A stretch of 64,000 nucleotides of DNA from UBA965 sp040396955 (GCA_040396955.1 JBBAWX010000012.1:32417-96416), one strand, 5' to 3'. Shown: positions 1 through 9,106, numbered from the stretch's first letter. Made by a program: numbers and translations. The notes: generated by a model not told the origin, from the sequence alone.

Positions 1-1
1 A

Positions 2-1468
2 GCGCTCGCAGGTGCAACCACGCACGTGACCCGCTACGCTCCTGAGGCACTGATTCTACCTGGCTTTTGTGATAGTCACCAGCACTTTCTCAGCTACATC
101 CGGGGGAAGGTGGAGCGTATATCGCTGTGGGACGCCACTTCGTTGCAGGAAGTGGCCCAGCGCATCCGCCGAGCCGCTTCACAACACCCAGTGGGCACCT
201 GGCTGATTGCCGATGGGCATGACCAAGGGCGCTACGTGGAGCAACGCCATCCCACACTGGCCGAACTCGACCAGATGGCACCCGCACATCCGCTCATCGT
301 ACACCGAGCCTGTCACCACATCGCCTTGGTCAATTCGCACGCCATGATGCGCGCCAACCTCACGGCAGAGACAACCGATCCGGTGGGTGGGCGCATTGGT
401 CGTGATGCGCAGGGTGCGCTTACGGGCATCCTCGAAGAGAACGCCCGGACATTGGTGCTTTCACACGTCACACTGCCGCCCATTGAGTGGCACCGCCATA
501 TCCCGCAGGCCGTCAATGACTATCACCGGCGGGGGATCACGGCCATCGGTGAAGCGGCCATTGGGCACATTGATGGACTCAACGACCTTGCCGTGATGGA
601 AGCAGCCTATCAACGTGGAGAGATGACGCTCCGTACCAGCTATTTTGGATACGGTGACGTCGCACGAGCCTGGCTCAACGGCGAAGCGCGCATCGCGCCA
701 GATGCCTGGCGCAACGCTCCCATGGTGAAGTACTTCATCGATGGCACACTCGGTGGCGAAAGTGCGTGGCTGAGTCAAGCATATCGGCATACACCGCACA
801 ACTGCGGCTACCCGCTCATCAGCGCGCCAGAGCTCACTCATCACATCGAAACAGGGCACCGGGCTGGGTATCAAGTGGCAGTACACGCCATTGGCGACGC
901 AGCGGTGGATCTCGTGGCCAACACGTATGCCGACGTGCTATCGCGCTTCCCACGCACCGATCATCGCCACCGCATCGAACACGTCGAGGTTGTACGCCCC
1001 GAAACAATACGCTTGATGGCACAACACGGCATTATTGCTGCCGTACAACCATTGTTTACCTGGTACGAAGAAAGTGATGTGGCGCAGGTGCCCGATGCAC
1101 TACTCCCGTATGCACATGCATGGCGTCAGTTGGCAAATGCTGGAGTGTCCCTTGCATTTGGCAGTGATAACCCGGTGGTGCCCGATTTTGCCCCCCTCTC
1201 CGGCATCGCCGCAGCCGTCAACTGCACCAACCACCGCGGTCAACCCGTGAATCCCGGCCAACAGCTGTCGTGGCAGGCTGCGGTCGATGCGTTCACTCGT
1301 CAGGCAGCTTTTTCACTGCGCCGTGAGCACGAGTTCGGAGATTTTGTACCGGGTCACTGGGCTGATGTCGTGGTGATTGATGGGAATCTTCACGATCCAG
1401 CCGCAATCCACCACCGCACCATCCTTGCCACGTGGGTGGCAGGCACGCCCGTCTATGAGGCTTCATGA
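2..1468 (+). CDS. YtcJ-like amidohydrolase (5' end outside window)
   Basis: Metal-dependent amidohydrolase of the YtcJ/amidohydrolase-3 type, probably hydrolysing an amide or cyclic amide; the substrate cannot be read from sequence. Visible motifs are the DSHQHF metal-binding H-x-H, a lysine in VKYFIDGTLGGES that would be carboxylated, the later histidines in AVHAIGDAA and RIEHVEV, and the FGSDNP aspartate. The frame is open to the left edge, and the first strand-helix block that normally precedes LPGF-D-H-H is missing, so the gene begins before the window; a GTG at 26 is not a credible start. Its last 16 bases overlap the convergent btuD-like gene. Family call is firm, substrate is unknown. 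Confidence 0.88.
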   Translation, partial: ALAGATTHVTRYAPEALILPGFCDSHQHFLSYIRGKVERISLWDATSLQEVAQRIRRAASQHPVGTWLIADGHDQGRYVEQRHPTLAELDQMAPAHPLIVHRACHHIALVNSHAMMRANLTAETTDPVGGRIGRDAQGALTGILEENARTLVLSHVTLPPIEWHRHIPQAVNDYHRRGITAIGEAAIGHIDGLNDLAVMEAAYQRGEMTLRTSYFGYGDVARAWLNGEARIAPDAWRNAPMVKYFIDGTLGGESAWLSQAYRHTPHNCGYPLISAPELTHHIETGHRAGYQVAVHAIGDAAVDLVANTYADVLSRFPRTDHRHRIEHVEVVRPETIRLMAQHGIIAAVQPLFTWYEESDVAQVPDALLPYAHAWRQLANAGVSLAFGSDNPVVPDFAPLSGIAAAVNCTNHRGQPVNPGQQLSWQAAVDAFTRQAAFSLRREHEFGDFVPGHWADVVVIDGNLHDPAAIHHRTILATWVAGTPVYEAS

Positions 1469-2256
1469 GGGGGAAACGCCGTGAACAACGGCAGGGAGCT
1501 TCCTGTTTGGGGCACAACGCGCACTTGGGCGGCATACACCGCTTCGATGGTGTCCTGTGTGAGTACCGCCGTGGGCACGCCTTGTTTGACAATCTGGCCC
1601 TCGTGTAACAGCACGAGATAGTCGGCCATGGCACCGGCCAAGTTGATGTCGTGCATTGTCGCAAAAACAGTCACTCCACAACGGGTAAGCTCGCGCGCAC
1701 TGTGCATGATGGCCTGTTGGTGGTGCAAATCAAGATGAGCGGTGGCTTCATCCAGCAACAGCACCTGTGGTTGTTGTGCGAGCGCACGTGCAAAGGCGAC
1801 TCTTTGCTGCTCACCACCGGAGAGCTCGTCTGCCAAGCGCTCAGCAAATGAGCGAACTCCTGCTTGCTCCATGGCATAGTCAATAATCTCTTCGTCGTGG
1901 CGGGTCAGCCGTTGGTGCCAACTCCGCACGTGGTAGCGAGCCATGGTGACAATTTCACGCACGGTGAAGCCAACTGGCATGCGTACCGCCTGGGGGACCA
2001 CGGCAACTACACCGGCGCGCTGTGCCACACTGCTCCGCTCCATGGCGACACCATTGAGGAGCACCCTTCCGGTGACAACGGGTTGCGTGCCAGCCAGCAC
2101 TCGGATGAGTGTACTTTTACCGGCACCGTTGGGTCCCAGACATGCTACAAATGCATGGGTGGGAATATGAAGCGTTATGTCTTGTAAAATCACTCGGTGT
2201 GCGATGTGCACCGAGGCTTGTTCGACCACGAGGGGCCAGGCCGGTGCCGACGTCAT
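1453..2256 (-). CDS. btuD: Cobalamin ABC transporter ATP-binding protein
   Basis: ATPase of the B12 importer, acting on the inner face of the membrane with the BtuC permease. Walker A is GPNGAGKST, the signature is LSGGEQQR, Walker B is LLLDEATAHLD and the switch histidine is in FATMHDINLA, all canonical for the FecE/BtuD type. An upstream in-frame ATG at 2289 exists, but I chose the ATG at 2254-2256 because it overlaps the btuC stop as TAATG, typical of translational coupling. The product is 267 residues. The cobalamin riboswitch at the head of the operon supports B12 rather than iron-siderophore as substrate. The 3' end overlaps the convergent amidohydrolase. Confidence 0.9.
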   Translation of the reverse strand: MTSAPAWPLVVEQASVHIAHRVILQDITLHIPTHAFVACLGPNGAGKSTLIRVLAGTQPVVTGRVLLNGVAMERSSVAQRAGVVAVVPQAVRMPVGFTVREIVTMARYHVRSWHQRLTRHDEEIIDYAMEQAGVRSFAERLADELSGGEQQRVAFARALAQQPQVLLLDEATAHLDLHHQQAIMHSARELTRCGVTVFATMHDINLAGAMADYLVLLHEGQIVKQGVPTAVLTQDTIEAVYAAQVRVVPQTGSSLPLFTAFPPHEAS

Positions 2257-3308
2257 TATATACTCCGTTTGCTCGTCAGAAGCTGCCACAAAAAGAACGG
2301 AGCTCCAATTCCTGCCGTAATAATCCCGAGTGGGAGCTCTTGTGGCGCAACCACGGTGCGCGCCAGCATATCGGCAGCCAACAAAAAGACGCTACCGTAG
2401 ACGGCTGCCAACGGAATGAGGCGCCGATGATCTCCCCCTACCCACAAGCGAAGCGAATGCGGCACAATGATGCCCACAAAACCAATCAGACCGTGGAACG
2501 CCACCGCTGTTGCCGTCATCACGGTCGCTCCTCCAATCGTCAACCAACGCACACGGCGCACATTGATGCCGAGGAATTGTGCTTCTTCTTCGCTGAACAA
2601 CAGGGTATTGAGATCACGGGATACAATGGTGAGGAGCACCATGCCTACCACCACACTCGTTGCCACCACCCAGACCGCATCCCAACCAACGGTGGCAAAA
2701 CTCCCCAACAAAAACGCCAGCAACTGGTTTGTCTGACGGCCGAGTCGGATCATCAAAAAGGTGGTCACCGCACTCGCCAACGTCCCGAGCGCCACACCGG
2801 CAAGGACCAAATCGTTGTTGCTATAGGCGCTCCGCCGTGCGGCAATCCCAAACACCCCAGCAACCACCAGCAATGCTCCCACAAAAGCACCAACGGGCAT
2901 CGCCAAACTCCCAAGCAGCACCACACCGCCCAACGCCACCGTGGCAATGGCACCAAGACCCGCACCGGCCGCTACCCCGACGATGTACGGATCGGCCAAC
3001 GGGTTCCGAAACAGCCCCTGATATGCGGCACCCGTGGCACTCAGTGCGGCACCCGTCAGCGCGACGAGGAGTACACGTGGCAAGCGTATGGTGAGCACAA
3101 TGGTGACAGTCGCCGGTGAAAACTGGCTCTGAGGCAGTCCAATGAGATGATTCCAGGTGATGGTCACGATGTCCAAAAACGGCACGGCAACACTGCCGAT
3201 ACTGACTGCCATCATGAACGTACACAACAACAGTACGCTGGCAACCAACACGGACACCACGGAAAGATGCCGATACGCTGACAAGATGTGACGTCCGTGT
3301 TGGTGCAT
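2256..3308 (-). CDS. btuC: Cobalamin ABC transporter permease
   Basis: FecCD/BtuC family permease of 350 residues with about ten hydrophobic segments. Family hallmarks include the GAALSATGAAYQGLFRNPLADPYIVG stretch (split here: GAALSATGAAYQG then NPLADPYIVG) and the late FVGIIVPHSLR segment that contacts the ATPase. It would form the membrane channel of the B12 importer. It starts nine bases after the btuF stop and its stop overlaps the btuD start, so the three genes form one operon under the riboswitch at about 4470-4618. Confidence 0.92.
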   Translation of the reverse strand: MHQHGRHILSAYRHLSVVSVLVASVLLLCTFMMAVSIGSVAVPFLDIVTITWNHLIGLPQSQFSPATVTIVLTIRLPRVLLVALTGAALSATGAAYQGLFRNPLADPYIVGVAAGAGLGAIATVALGGVVLLGSLAMPVGAFVGALLVVAGVFGIAARRSAYSNNDLVLAGVALGTLASAVTTFLMIRLGRQTNQLLAFLLGSFATVGWDAVWVVATSVVVGMVLLTIVSRDLNTLLFSEEEAQFLGINVRRVRWLTIGGATVMTATAVAFHGLIGFVGIIVPHSLRLWVGGDHRRLIPLAAVYGSVFLLAADMLARTVVAPQELPLGIITAGIGAPFFLWQLLTSKRSI

Positions 3309-3317
3309 GGGAAGCTC

Positions 3318-4319
3318 CTAGCGTGGGTGCAAGGCGGCGACAACTTCCGCCAAACCGGCGACAATACGCGGTCCTGGTCGGCTCACCAGGCTGTCGTTGA
3401 TGGGGTAGACTCGCTGGTTGGTGACCGCTGCAAGTGCTTGCCATCCCTCACGACTCGCTACCATCTCGGGAGTCACACCATAGATGGAGTCAGCCAACAA
3501 GATGACATCAGGGTCAGCTGCCACGATTTGCTCAACGCTCACTTGTGGGTACGGATTATCAGCAGAAGCAAAGATATTCACACCGCCAGCCGCTGTCAGC
3601 AAATCGTTCACAAAGTTGTTGGGACCTATCGTATACGGCTTGGCAGGATCGGTAGCATCAAGCTCCCAAAACACCGTCGGACGCTCCGGATACATTGCCA
3701 CTTCAGCGACCAGTGCATCCCAGTCACGTTGCATCTGCTCCACCACGCTTGTTGCCTCAGCTTCAGCCCCAATCACGCTGCCCACGAGTGTGATATCGCT
3801 GAGAATGGAAGCAAAGGTGGTGTCAACAGAACCAACCACAATCACGGGAATCCCGAGCGCCGTCACTTGCGCTACCACATCTGGCGCAGTGATTCCCGCT
3901 GCAAAGACCACGTCTGGTTGCAATGCGGTAATTTGCTCGTAGTTGACGGTCATGTCGTAGTTGGTGATTTTGGGCAAATCAACGATCTCAGGTGGGTAGT
4001 CACTATACACGTCCACTGCCAAGAGTTGTACATTTCCCTGGGCATTGAGGGCAGTGACGATTTCAGTGGTGCTTGGTGCGAGCGAAATGACCGCATCAAT
4101 GGTCACAGGAATTTCCACGTTGCGACCAGCACTATCGGTAATCGAGCGCACTGATGGCGCCGGCGTTGAGGTTGGCGCTGGAAGCGTGGCTGTCGGTGCC
4201 TCAGGGGTGCTTGTGGAAGCCTCAGGGGTGCTTGTAGGAGCCTCATTACTCTGCGGCGCGGCAGCCCCACACGCAGTCACAGTGAAAAGGATGAAGCTGA
4301 GTAATAATCGTCGTAGCAT
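3318..4319 (-). CDS. btuF: Cobalamin-binding lipoprotein
   Basis: Periplasmic-binding-protein-like lipoprotein of 333 residues delivering cobalamin to BtuCD. The N terminus has a short hydrophobic segment ending in a lipobox V-T-A-C-G, followed by a Ser/Thr/Pro/Glu-rich linker (STPEA-type repeats) that spaces the binding domain from the membrane. The two-lobed domain begins near SITDSAGRNVEIPVTIDAVI and contains APSTTEIVTAL and LQPDVVFAAG, as in the FepB/BtuF class. A longer frame to 4433 exists, but the ATG at 4317-4319 has GGAA at a good distance and directly precedes the signal sequence. First gene after the riboswitch. Confidence 0.88.
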   Translation of the reverse strand: MLRRLLLSFILFTVTACGAAAPQSNEAPTSTPEASTSTPEAPTATLPAPTSTPAPSVRSITDSAGRNVEIPVTIDAVISLAPSTTEIVTALNAQGNVQLLAVDVYSDYPPEIVDLPKITNYDMTVNYEQITALQPDVVFAAGITAPDVVAQVTALGIPVIVVGSVDTTFASILSDITLVGSVIGAEAEATSVVEQMQRDWDALVAEVAMYPERPTVFWELDATDPAKPYTIGPNNFVNDLLTAAGGVNIFASADNPYPQVSVEQIVAADPDVILLADSIYGVTPEMVASREGWQALAAVTNQRVYPINDSLVSRPGPRIVAGLAEVVAALHPR

Positions 4320-4339
4320 GCAGATTATTCCTTTCGAAA

Positions 4340-4387
4340 ATAAAAAATCACACAAAAAACAACAACAAACCCTCGCAAATGCGAGGG
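4340..4387 (-). terminator. Intrinsic terminator at the end of the B12 leader
   Basis: On the minus strand a perfect seven-base stem (CCCTCGC / GCGAGGG, plus-strand 4370-4387) with a four-base loop is followed by a long T-rich tract (4340-4369). It lies between the B12 riboswitch and btuF, so it is the likely expression platform: B12 binding would favour termination before btuF. Confidence 0.8.
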
Positions 4388-4469
4388 CACAAAGCATAGA
4401 CGATACACTACGTGTGTACGTACGCCATGGCACCTCCTTGGCTCGAAGAGGTCAAATCCATTGTGTAGT

Positions 4470-4618
4470 AGTAAGGCAGGTTTCCTGGCTTGTATCGTGA
4501 GATACTTACAGTTGCGGCACAGCGACGGACTTACACCGTCTTCCACCTTTACGCCCTAGCATCCGGGCTAGCGGGTCACCTTACAGCTATTTACTTGGCA
4601 GCTTGCGCTGACGCCCTG
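4470..4618 (-). promoter_or_regulatory. Cobalamin riboswitch
   Basis: Read on the minus strand, the segment contains the B12 box AGCCAGGAAACCTGCC (4475-4490), preceded by the conserved CGCTGTGCCGCAACTGTAAG-type core and a GACGGTGTAAGTCCGTC stem-loop. These match the adenosylcobalamin riboswitch class. It starts just after a consensus promoter and ends about 80 bases before an intrinsic terminator and btuF. The exact 5' edge is approximate. Confidence 0.93.
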
Positions 4619-4647
4619 AGTATACGGTATGATGATGGCGATGTCAA
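4619..4647 (-). promoter_or_regulatory. Sigma-70 promoter of the btuFCD operon
   Basis: On the minus strand there is a perfect TTGACA (4642-4647), a 17-base spacer and TATACT (4619-4624). Transcription would begin at about 4612, at the start of the riboswitch. The promoter lies just upstream of the divergent C39-like gene. Confidence 0.85.
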
Positions 4648-4670
4648 TGAACCGTTGTGAGGAGTGTGCC

Positions 4671-5414
4671 ATGTACCCCGCATATGTCCATTCTGTCTTC
4701 CCAACGCCGAGTCACCAGTGGCCTGTCATTGGTCAGCGCAAAAACGAATGTAGTTTTACGGCAATGACCAATGCGCTTAATTGTCTTTCAAATGATTATG
4801 TCTACCAAGTACATGATTTCATTCGTGAGGTGGGGCCACTGTTTCAGGCCCAGTGGGGCGGCACGCTCCCACCACTCAAAGCGTGGCAACTGCGTCGACG
4901 CGGGTATGGGAGTCACTACGGCAACTTGCGGTTCACGGACTGCGAATACGTGCTTCGTCGTCTCATCGACCTGCACATCCCCGTTATCATCGACATCTAC
5001 ACGGGCATGCAGGTCGGCATGCGGCGCATCTACGGGCAACACGCCGTCGTACTCGTCGGGTATAGTGACGCCTACTGCGACGCCACAGGTGTTGAGCGGG
5101 TTGAGTACTACCTGCTTGACAGCGAGTGGCCACATCTCGGTGCCTTTGACATACGCGCCAACGACATTGACCGTGATGGTGACGGCATCGTTGAGGAATA
5201 CCCAGGCAACCGCACATTGACACGACAAGATTTTTTGCGCATCTACACGACCCGTTGCTACGCTCCCATATTTCGGAGCCAGATGGCGCATCAAGCGTGG
5301 TATCAGGCCACCTTCCGAGCGCATCGGCCTTCGCTGTGGGAACGTACAGTGAGCGGCAGCAACGATCGACTGCATGCGACAATCACCCAAAGGATGGATG
5401 ACCACACGCACTGA
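4671..5414 (+). CDS. C39-like cysteine peptidase domain protein
   Basis: A 247-residue protein of the papain-like C39_2 peptidase superfamily. It shows the nucleophile region QRKNECSFTAMTNAL with the catalytic Cys and preceding Gln/Asn, the histidine in YGQHAVVLVGYSD, and an acidic residue in YLLDSEW. No signal peptide or membrane segment is seen, so it is probably cytoplasmic. The frame is open to 4629, but the ATG at 4671 is preceded by GAGGAG at seven bases and is the better start. Divergent from btuFCD; followed after 54 bases by an ABC exporter pair. C39 domains often cleave leader peptides next to ABC exporters, but no precursor peptide gene was found here, so a role with the exporter is only a possibility. 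Confidence 0.7.
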   Translation: MYPAYVHSVFPTPSHQWPVIGQRKNECSFTAMTNALNCLSNDYVYQVHDFIREVGPLFQAQWGGTLPPLKAWQLRRRGYGSHYGNLRFTDCEYVLRRLIDLHIPVIIDIYTGMQVGMRRIYGQHAVVLVGYSDAYCDATGVERVEYYLLDSEWPHLGAFDIRANDIDRDGDGIVEEYPGNRTLTRQDFLRIYTTRCYAPIFRSQMAHQAWYQATFRAHRPSLWERTVSGSNDRLHATITQRMDDHTH

Positions 5415-5417
5415 TTC

Positions 5418-5429
5418 GCAGTATACTGC
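5418..5429 (+). promoter_or_regulatory. Palindromic -10 region before the ABC exporter pair
   Basis: GCAGTATACTGC is a perfect 12-base palindrome containing a TATACT -10 box (5422-5427), about 40 bases before the first exporter gene. No good -35 hexamer is visible. It could be a promoter with an overlapping operator. Confidence 0.4.
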
Positions 5430-5468
5430 AGGAGATGAAACAACGACGGTGGTCAGCAAGGAGCAATA

Positions 5469-7214
5469 ATGGCCCTCTTTCGACGCATGCTTGCCCAACT
5501 ACGGCCCTACTGGATATTGATGATCGGCGCCTGGCTGAGTTTGTTCCTCAGCAACGGAGCCAACTTACTCAGTCCCTACATCCTCAAGCAGATATTGGAC
5601 GATGGTATTGGGCAGCGCAACATGACGGCAGTCTGGTCGGGCACAATTGCCCTGGTCATACTTGCAGTGGTGCGCGGGGTATTCGGATTCACGCAGAGTT
5701 TTTGGTCCGAAAAGCTGTCGCAGTCGTACGCATTTGATATGCGCAACGCTTTGTTCGAAAAAATACAGACCTTGAGTTTCGCCTATCATGATCGCGCTCA
5801 AGCCGGACAACTCATGACTCGCTTAACGAGCGATGTGGAGCAGGTGCGCGGCTTCATCGCTGGCGGTTTGCTACAGTTCATCAGTGCGCTCATTATGATC
5901 ATTGGCACGCTGGTAGCACTGTTCAGCATGAATTGGCAACTCACGATCGTGGCCATTCTTTTCATACCACCGACCATGGTCATCTTGGGATATTTCATGC
6001 GGGTGGTACGCCCCATGTTTGCGACCATCCAAGAGCGGCTTGGGCTACTCAACGCCGTACTCCAAGAAAACATCAGCGGAGCGCGTTTGGTCAAGGTGTT
6101 CGGGCGCGAGCACTATGAGCTTGCGCGCTTCGAAGAGCGCAATGCCAGCCTACTCGAGATGAATCTCAAATCGGTGGTAGCCATGTCGAGCTCATTCCCG
6201 CTGGTCTTCCTTATCAACAATTTAGGCACACTTGCCATTATTTGGGCGGGCGGTGTACAGGTCATGGGTGGCAATTTGAGCCTCGGTGAACTGATTGCCT
6301 TCAACACCTACCTGACCCTCCTCTACCAGCCACTCTTCATGATTGGCATGATTGCGGCGCAAATCAGTCGGGCCAGCGTCAGCAACGAACGAATCTACGA
6401 GCTTGTCGACACCAAGCAAGACATCGAAGACCGCGCTGATGCCACCACGTTGCCGCCCATCAAAGGGGAGGTCCGTTTTCAAGGGGTTTCATTGCGCTAT
6501 GCGGGTTCGGCAAGCAAAGTGCTCGATCACGTAGATTTTTATGCCCCACCAGGGACCACGGTGGCCATCCTCGGTACCACTGGCAGTGGCAAAAGTTCAC
6601 TCATCAATTTAATCCCGCGGTTCTACGATGTCAGTGATGGCACGATTTCGATTGACGGTATCGACGTACGCACCGTCAAAATCGATTCATTGCGCAGTCA
6701 GATTGGCATCGTACTGCAAGACACGACCTTGTTCAGCGGCACCATCCGCGACAACATTGCCTACGGGCGCCCAGATGCCAGTGATGCAGATGTAATCGCC
6801 GCCGCAGTGAAGGCCCAAGCCGACGCCTTTATTGGCGAATTACCGCAAGGGTACGCCACCATCGTCGGCGAACGCGGCGTCGGGCTCTCGGGTGGGCAAC
6901 GCCAACGTATCGCCATCGCACGGGCATTACTGCTCGACCCGCGCATTTTGATTCTCGATGACAGCACATCAGCGGTCGATGCCGAGACCGAGCACAAAAT
7001 CCAACAAGCGCTCGATGAATTGATGTACAACCGCACAACCTTTGTGATTGCACAACGCATCAGCACCGTGCGCAACGCGGACGTCATTTTGTTGCTTGAC
7101 AACGGCAAAATTGTTGGTCAAGGCACGCACGATCAACTCCTCCGGGACAATCCCATTTACGGCGAAATCATCGATTCACAATTCGGTCATCAACTCGCTG
7201 AGCAGATGCTCTGA
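5469..7214 (+). CDS. ABC exporter half-transporter, degenerate-site subunit
   Basis: A 581-residue type IV ABC exporter subunit: six transmembrane helices in the first ~320 residues, then an ATPase domain. Walker A GTTGSGKSS is near residue 369 and the signature LSGGQRQR near 473. Two catalytic positions are altered: Walker B reads LILDDSTS, with Asp for the catalytic Glu, and the switch region reads FVIAQRIST, with Gln for His. These are the hallmarks of the degenerate subunit of heterodimeric exporters such as TM287/288 and BmrCD. AAGGAG precedes the ATG. The partner follows 42 bases later. Substrate is unknown; multidrug or lipid export is the usual family role. Confidence 0.9.
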   Translation: MALFRRMLAQLRPYWILMIGAWLSLFLSNGANLLSPYILKQILDDGIGQRNMTAVWSGTIALVILAVVRGVFGFTQSFWSEKLSQSYAFDMRNALFEKIQTLSFAYHDRAQAGQLMTRLTSDVEQVRGFIAGGLLQFISALIMIIGTLVALFSMNWQLTIVAILFIPPTMVILGYFMRVVRPMFATIQERLGLLNAVLQENISGARLVKVFGREHYELARFEERNASLLEMNLKSVVAMSSSFPLVFLINNLGTLAIIWAGGVQVMGGNLSLGELIAFNTYLTLLYQPLFMIGMIAAQISRASVSNERIYELVDTKQDIEDRADATTLPPIKGEVRFQGVSLRYAGSASKVLDHVDFYAPPGTTVAILGTTGSGKSSLINLIPRFYDVSDGTISIDGIDVRTVKIDSLRSQIGIVLQDTTLFSGTIRDNIAYGRPDASDADVIAAAVKAQADAFIGELPQGYATIVGERGVGLSGGQRQRIAIARALLLDPRILILDDSTSAVDAETEHKIQQALDELMYNRTTFVIAQRISTVRNADVILLLDNGKIVGQGTHDQLLRDNPIYGEIIDSQFGHQLAEQML

Positions 7215-7256
7215 TGATGACGCACTCAGTGATGCACTGAGAGGAGAAATAGACAC

Positions 7257-9077
7257 ATGTGGCGTGGCATACAAGGCATGGCCGAACTCCCTGAGGGCAA
7301 AGCCAGTAATTCATGGCTCATCATGCGGCGTTTGGCCGGATATTTGGCACCGCATTGGAGTGCGGTCGGCATCATCGTGGCACTTGCACTTCTCAATGCG
7401 GTGACCCAAGCCCTTGCACCAATTTTGATTGGCAAGAGCATCGATGACGTCATCGCGGTAGGCAAGGCAGACTCACTCTGGTACTACATGGTCGGGCTAC
7501 TCGCCTGTTATCTCGTGGGGGCTCTCACCGGACGCCTCCAGTTTTTGATGATGGGGCAAATCGGTCAACATACGATTGCGCAGATGCGGAGCGAGTTATT
7601 CGCCCATCTGCAACGACTTTCGATGCGTTTTTTTGATCGCAACCCTGCAGGTGACTTGATGTCGCGCATTGTCAACGATATCGACGTCATCACGCAGCTC
7701 ATGGGCCAAGGTCTCAACATCATGATCGGCAATTTGTTTGCCCTCATCGGCATCATCGTGGCCATGTTTGTGCTCGACGTACGCCTCTCCATCGCGAGTC
7801 TCATTCTCATTCCTGTGCTCTTTTTGATGACACAGCTCTTTGCGAGTGCAGCGCGCCGGGCGTTCCGCAAGACGCGTGAGTCCATCGGCGATGTCTCATC
7901 TGACATCCAAGAAGAAATCGCTGGGGTCAAGGTCGCCCAGGCCTTCACCCGCACTGAAGTCAATAAATCACGTTTTTCGCAGCGCAATGCGGCCAATCGT
8001 GATGCCAACGTGAGTGCCACGGCAATCACTTCCGCATTTGGGCCATTGGTGGATGTCATCGCCGCACTCGGGGTGGCCATTGTGGCCGGCTACGGAAGCT
8101 ACCTCGTCATCAATCAAGAGGTCTCTGCCGGCCTGGTAGTTTCATTTTTGGCGTACGTACAGTTTTTCTTTCGCCCCATCCAAGTGATTTCACAGTTTTA
8201 CACGACCGCACAATCGGCATTTGCCGCAGCGGAACGCACCTTTCAACTCATCGACATGCCCGAAGAGATGCCGAGCCGCGCCGATCAAGTGCAACCGGTG
8301 GCGCTCACCGGGCATGTTCGCTTCGAGGACGTCTGGTTTCGGTATGGGGCACGCGTTGGTCAGTCCGGCGACGGCGATTGGGTGCTCCAAGCGCTCAATC
8401 TTGATATTCGCCCAGGTGAAATGATTGCCGTGGTCGGGCCAACTGGTTCCGGCAAAACGACCCTTGTCTCACTGCTGCCTCGGCTCTACGACGTCACCCA
8501 GGGGCGGATTTGCATCGACGGGGTCGACATCCGTGATTACGAACACACCGCCTTGCGCCATCAGATGAGCATGGTCTTACAAGAGACTTTCTTGATTTCG
8601 GCGACGGTTCGAGAAAACATCCGTTATGGAAACTTGGGAGCAAGCGATGAAGCCGTTGCAGACGCAGCACACCTCGCCAACGCCCATGACTTCATTCAAT
8701 CATTGCCCAATGGCTACGACACGGTCCTTGGTGCGCAGGGTGTATCTCTGAGCCAAGGGCAACGTCAGCTCATCGGCATTGCACGTGCCATCTTGGCAGA
8801 GCCACGCATCCTGATTCTCGATGAAGCAACAAGTAGCGTCGATACGCGCACCGAAGCACTCATCCAGCAAGCCATAGAACGCCTCCTGCACGGGCGCACC
8901 AGCTTTGTGATTGCGCACCGCCTCTCGACGGTACGTGGCGCTGACCGTATCGTGGTACTCGATCATGGCCGCATTGTAGAAATCGGGTCGCATGCCGAAC
9001 TGATTGCACAAAACGGTATGTATGCGGAGCTCCATCAGCGCCAATTTGCGGCCATTACCCGCGAAGAACCAGCATAG
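7257..9077 (+). CDS. ABC exporter half-transporter, catalytic subunit
   Basis: A 606-residue partner of the preceding subunit with the same six-helix plus ATPase layout. Walker A GPTGSGKTT is near residue 394, Walker B is LILDEATSS with the catalytic Glu, and the switch histidine is in FVIAHRLST. Its signature is LSQGQRQL rather than LSGGQ, as in TM288. Together the pair would build one active and one degenerate ATP site, the expected heterodimer geometry. GGAG precedes the start. A hairpin at 9107-9142 follows the stop. Confidence 0.9.
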   Translation: MWRGIQGMAELPEGKASNSWLIMRRLAGYLAPHWSAVGIIVALALLNAVTQALAPILIGKSIDDVIAVGKADSLWYYMVGLLACYLVGALTGRLQFLMMGQIGQHTIAQMRSELFAHLQRLSMRFFDRNPAGDLMSRIVNDIDVITQLMGQGLNIMIGNLFALIGIIVAMFVLDVRLSIASLILIPVLFLMTQLFASAARRAFRKTRESIGDVSSDIQEEIAGVKVAQAFTRTEVNKSRFSQRNAANRDANVSATAITSAFGPLVDVIAALGVAIVAGYGSYLVINQEVSAGLVVSFLAYVQFFFRPIQVISQFYTTAQSAFAAAERTFQLIDMPEEMPSRADQVQPVALTGHVRFEDVWFRYGARVGQSGDGDWVLQALNLDIRPGEMIAVVGPTGSGKTTLVSLLPRLYDVTQGRICIDGVDIRDYEHTALRHQMSMVLQETFLISATVRENIRYGNLGASDEAVADAAHLANAHDFIQSLPNGYDTVLGAQGVSLSQGQRQLIGIARAILAEPRILILDEATSSVDTRTEALIQQAIERLLHGRTSFVIAHRLSTVRGADRIVVLDHGRIVEIGSHAELIAQNGMYAELHQRQFAAITREEPA

Positions 9078-9106
9078 ATCTCCACCCCGACTACGTCCTG
9101 CGTTTG

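Noticed and set aside
2109..3119. Plus-strand 336-codon frame opposite btuC
   Set aside because: Composition is low-complexity His/Arg/Gln, no start signal, and the minus-strand permease is unambiguous.
5435..5737. 100-codon frame starting at the predicted exporter transcription start
   Set aside because: Runs out of frame deep into the exporter gene, GGAG abuts its ATG, and the peptide looks like a frame shadow.
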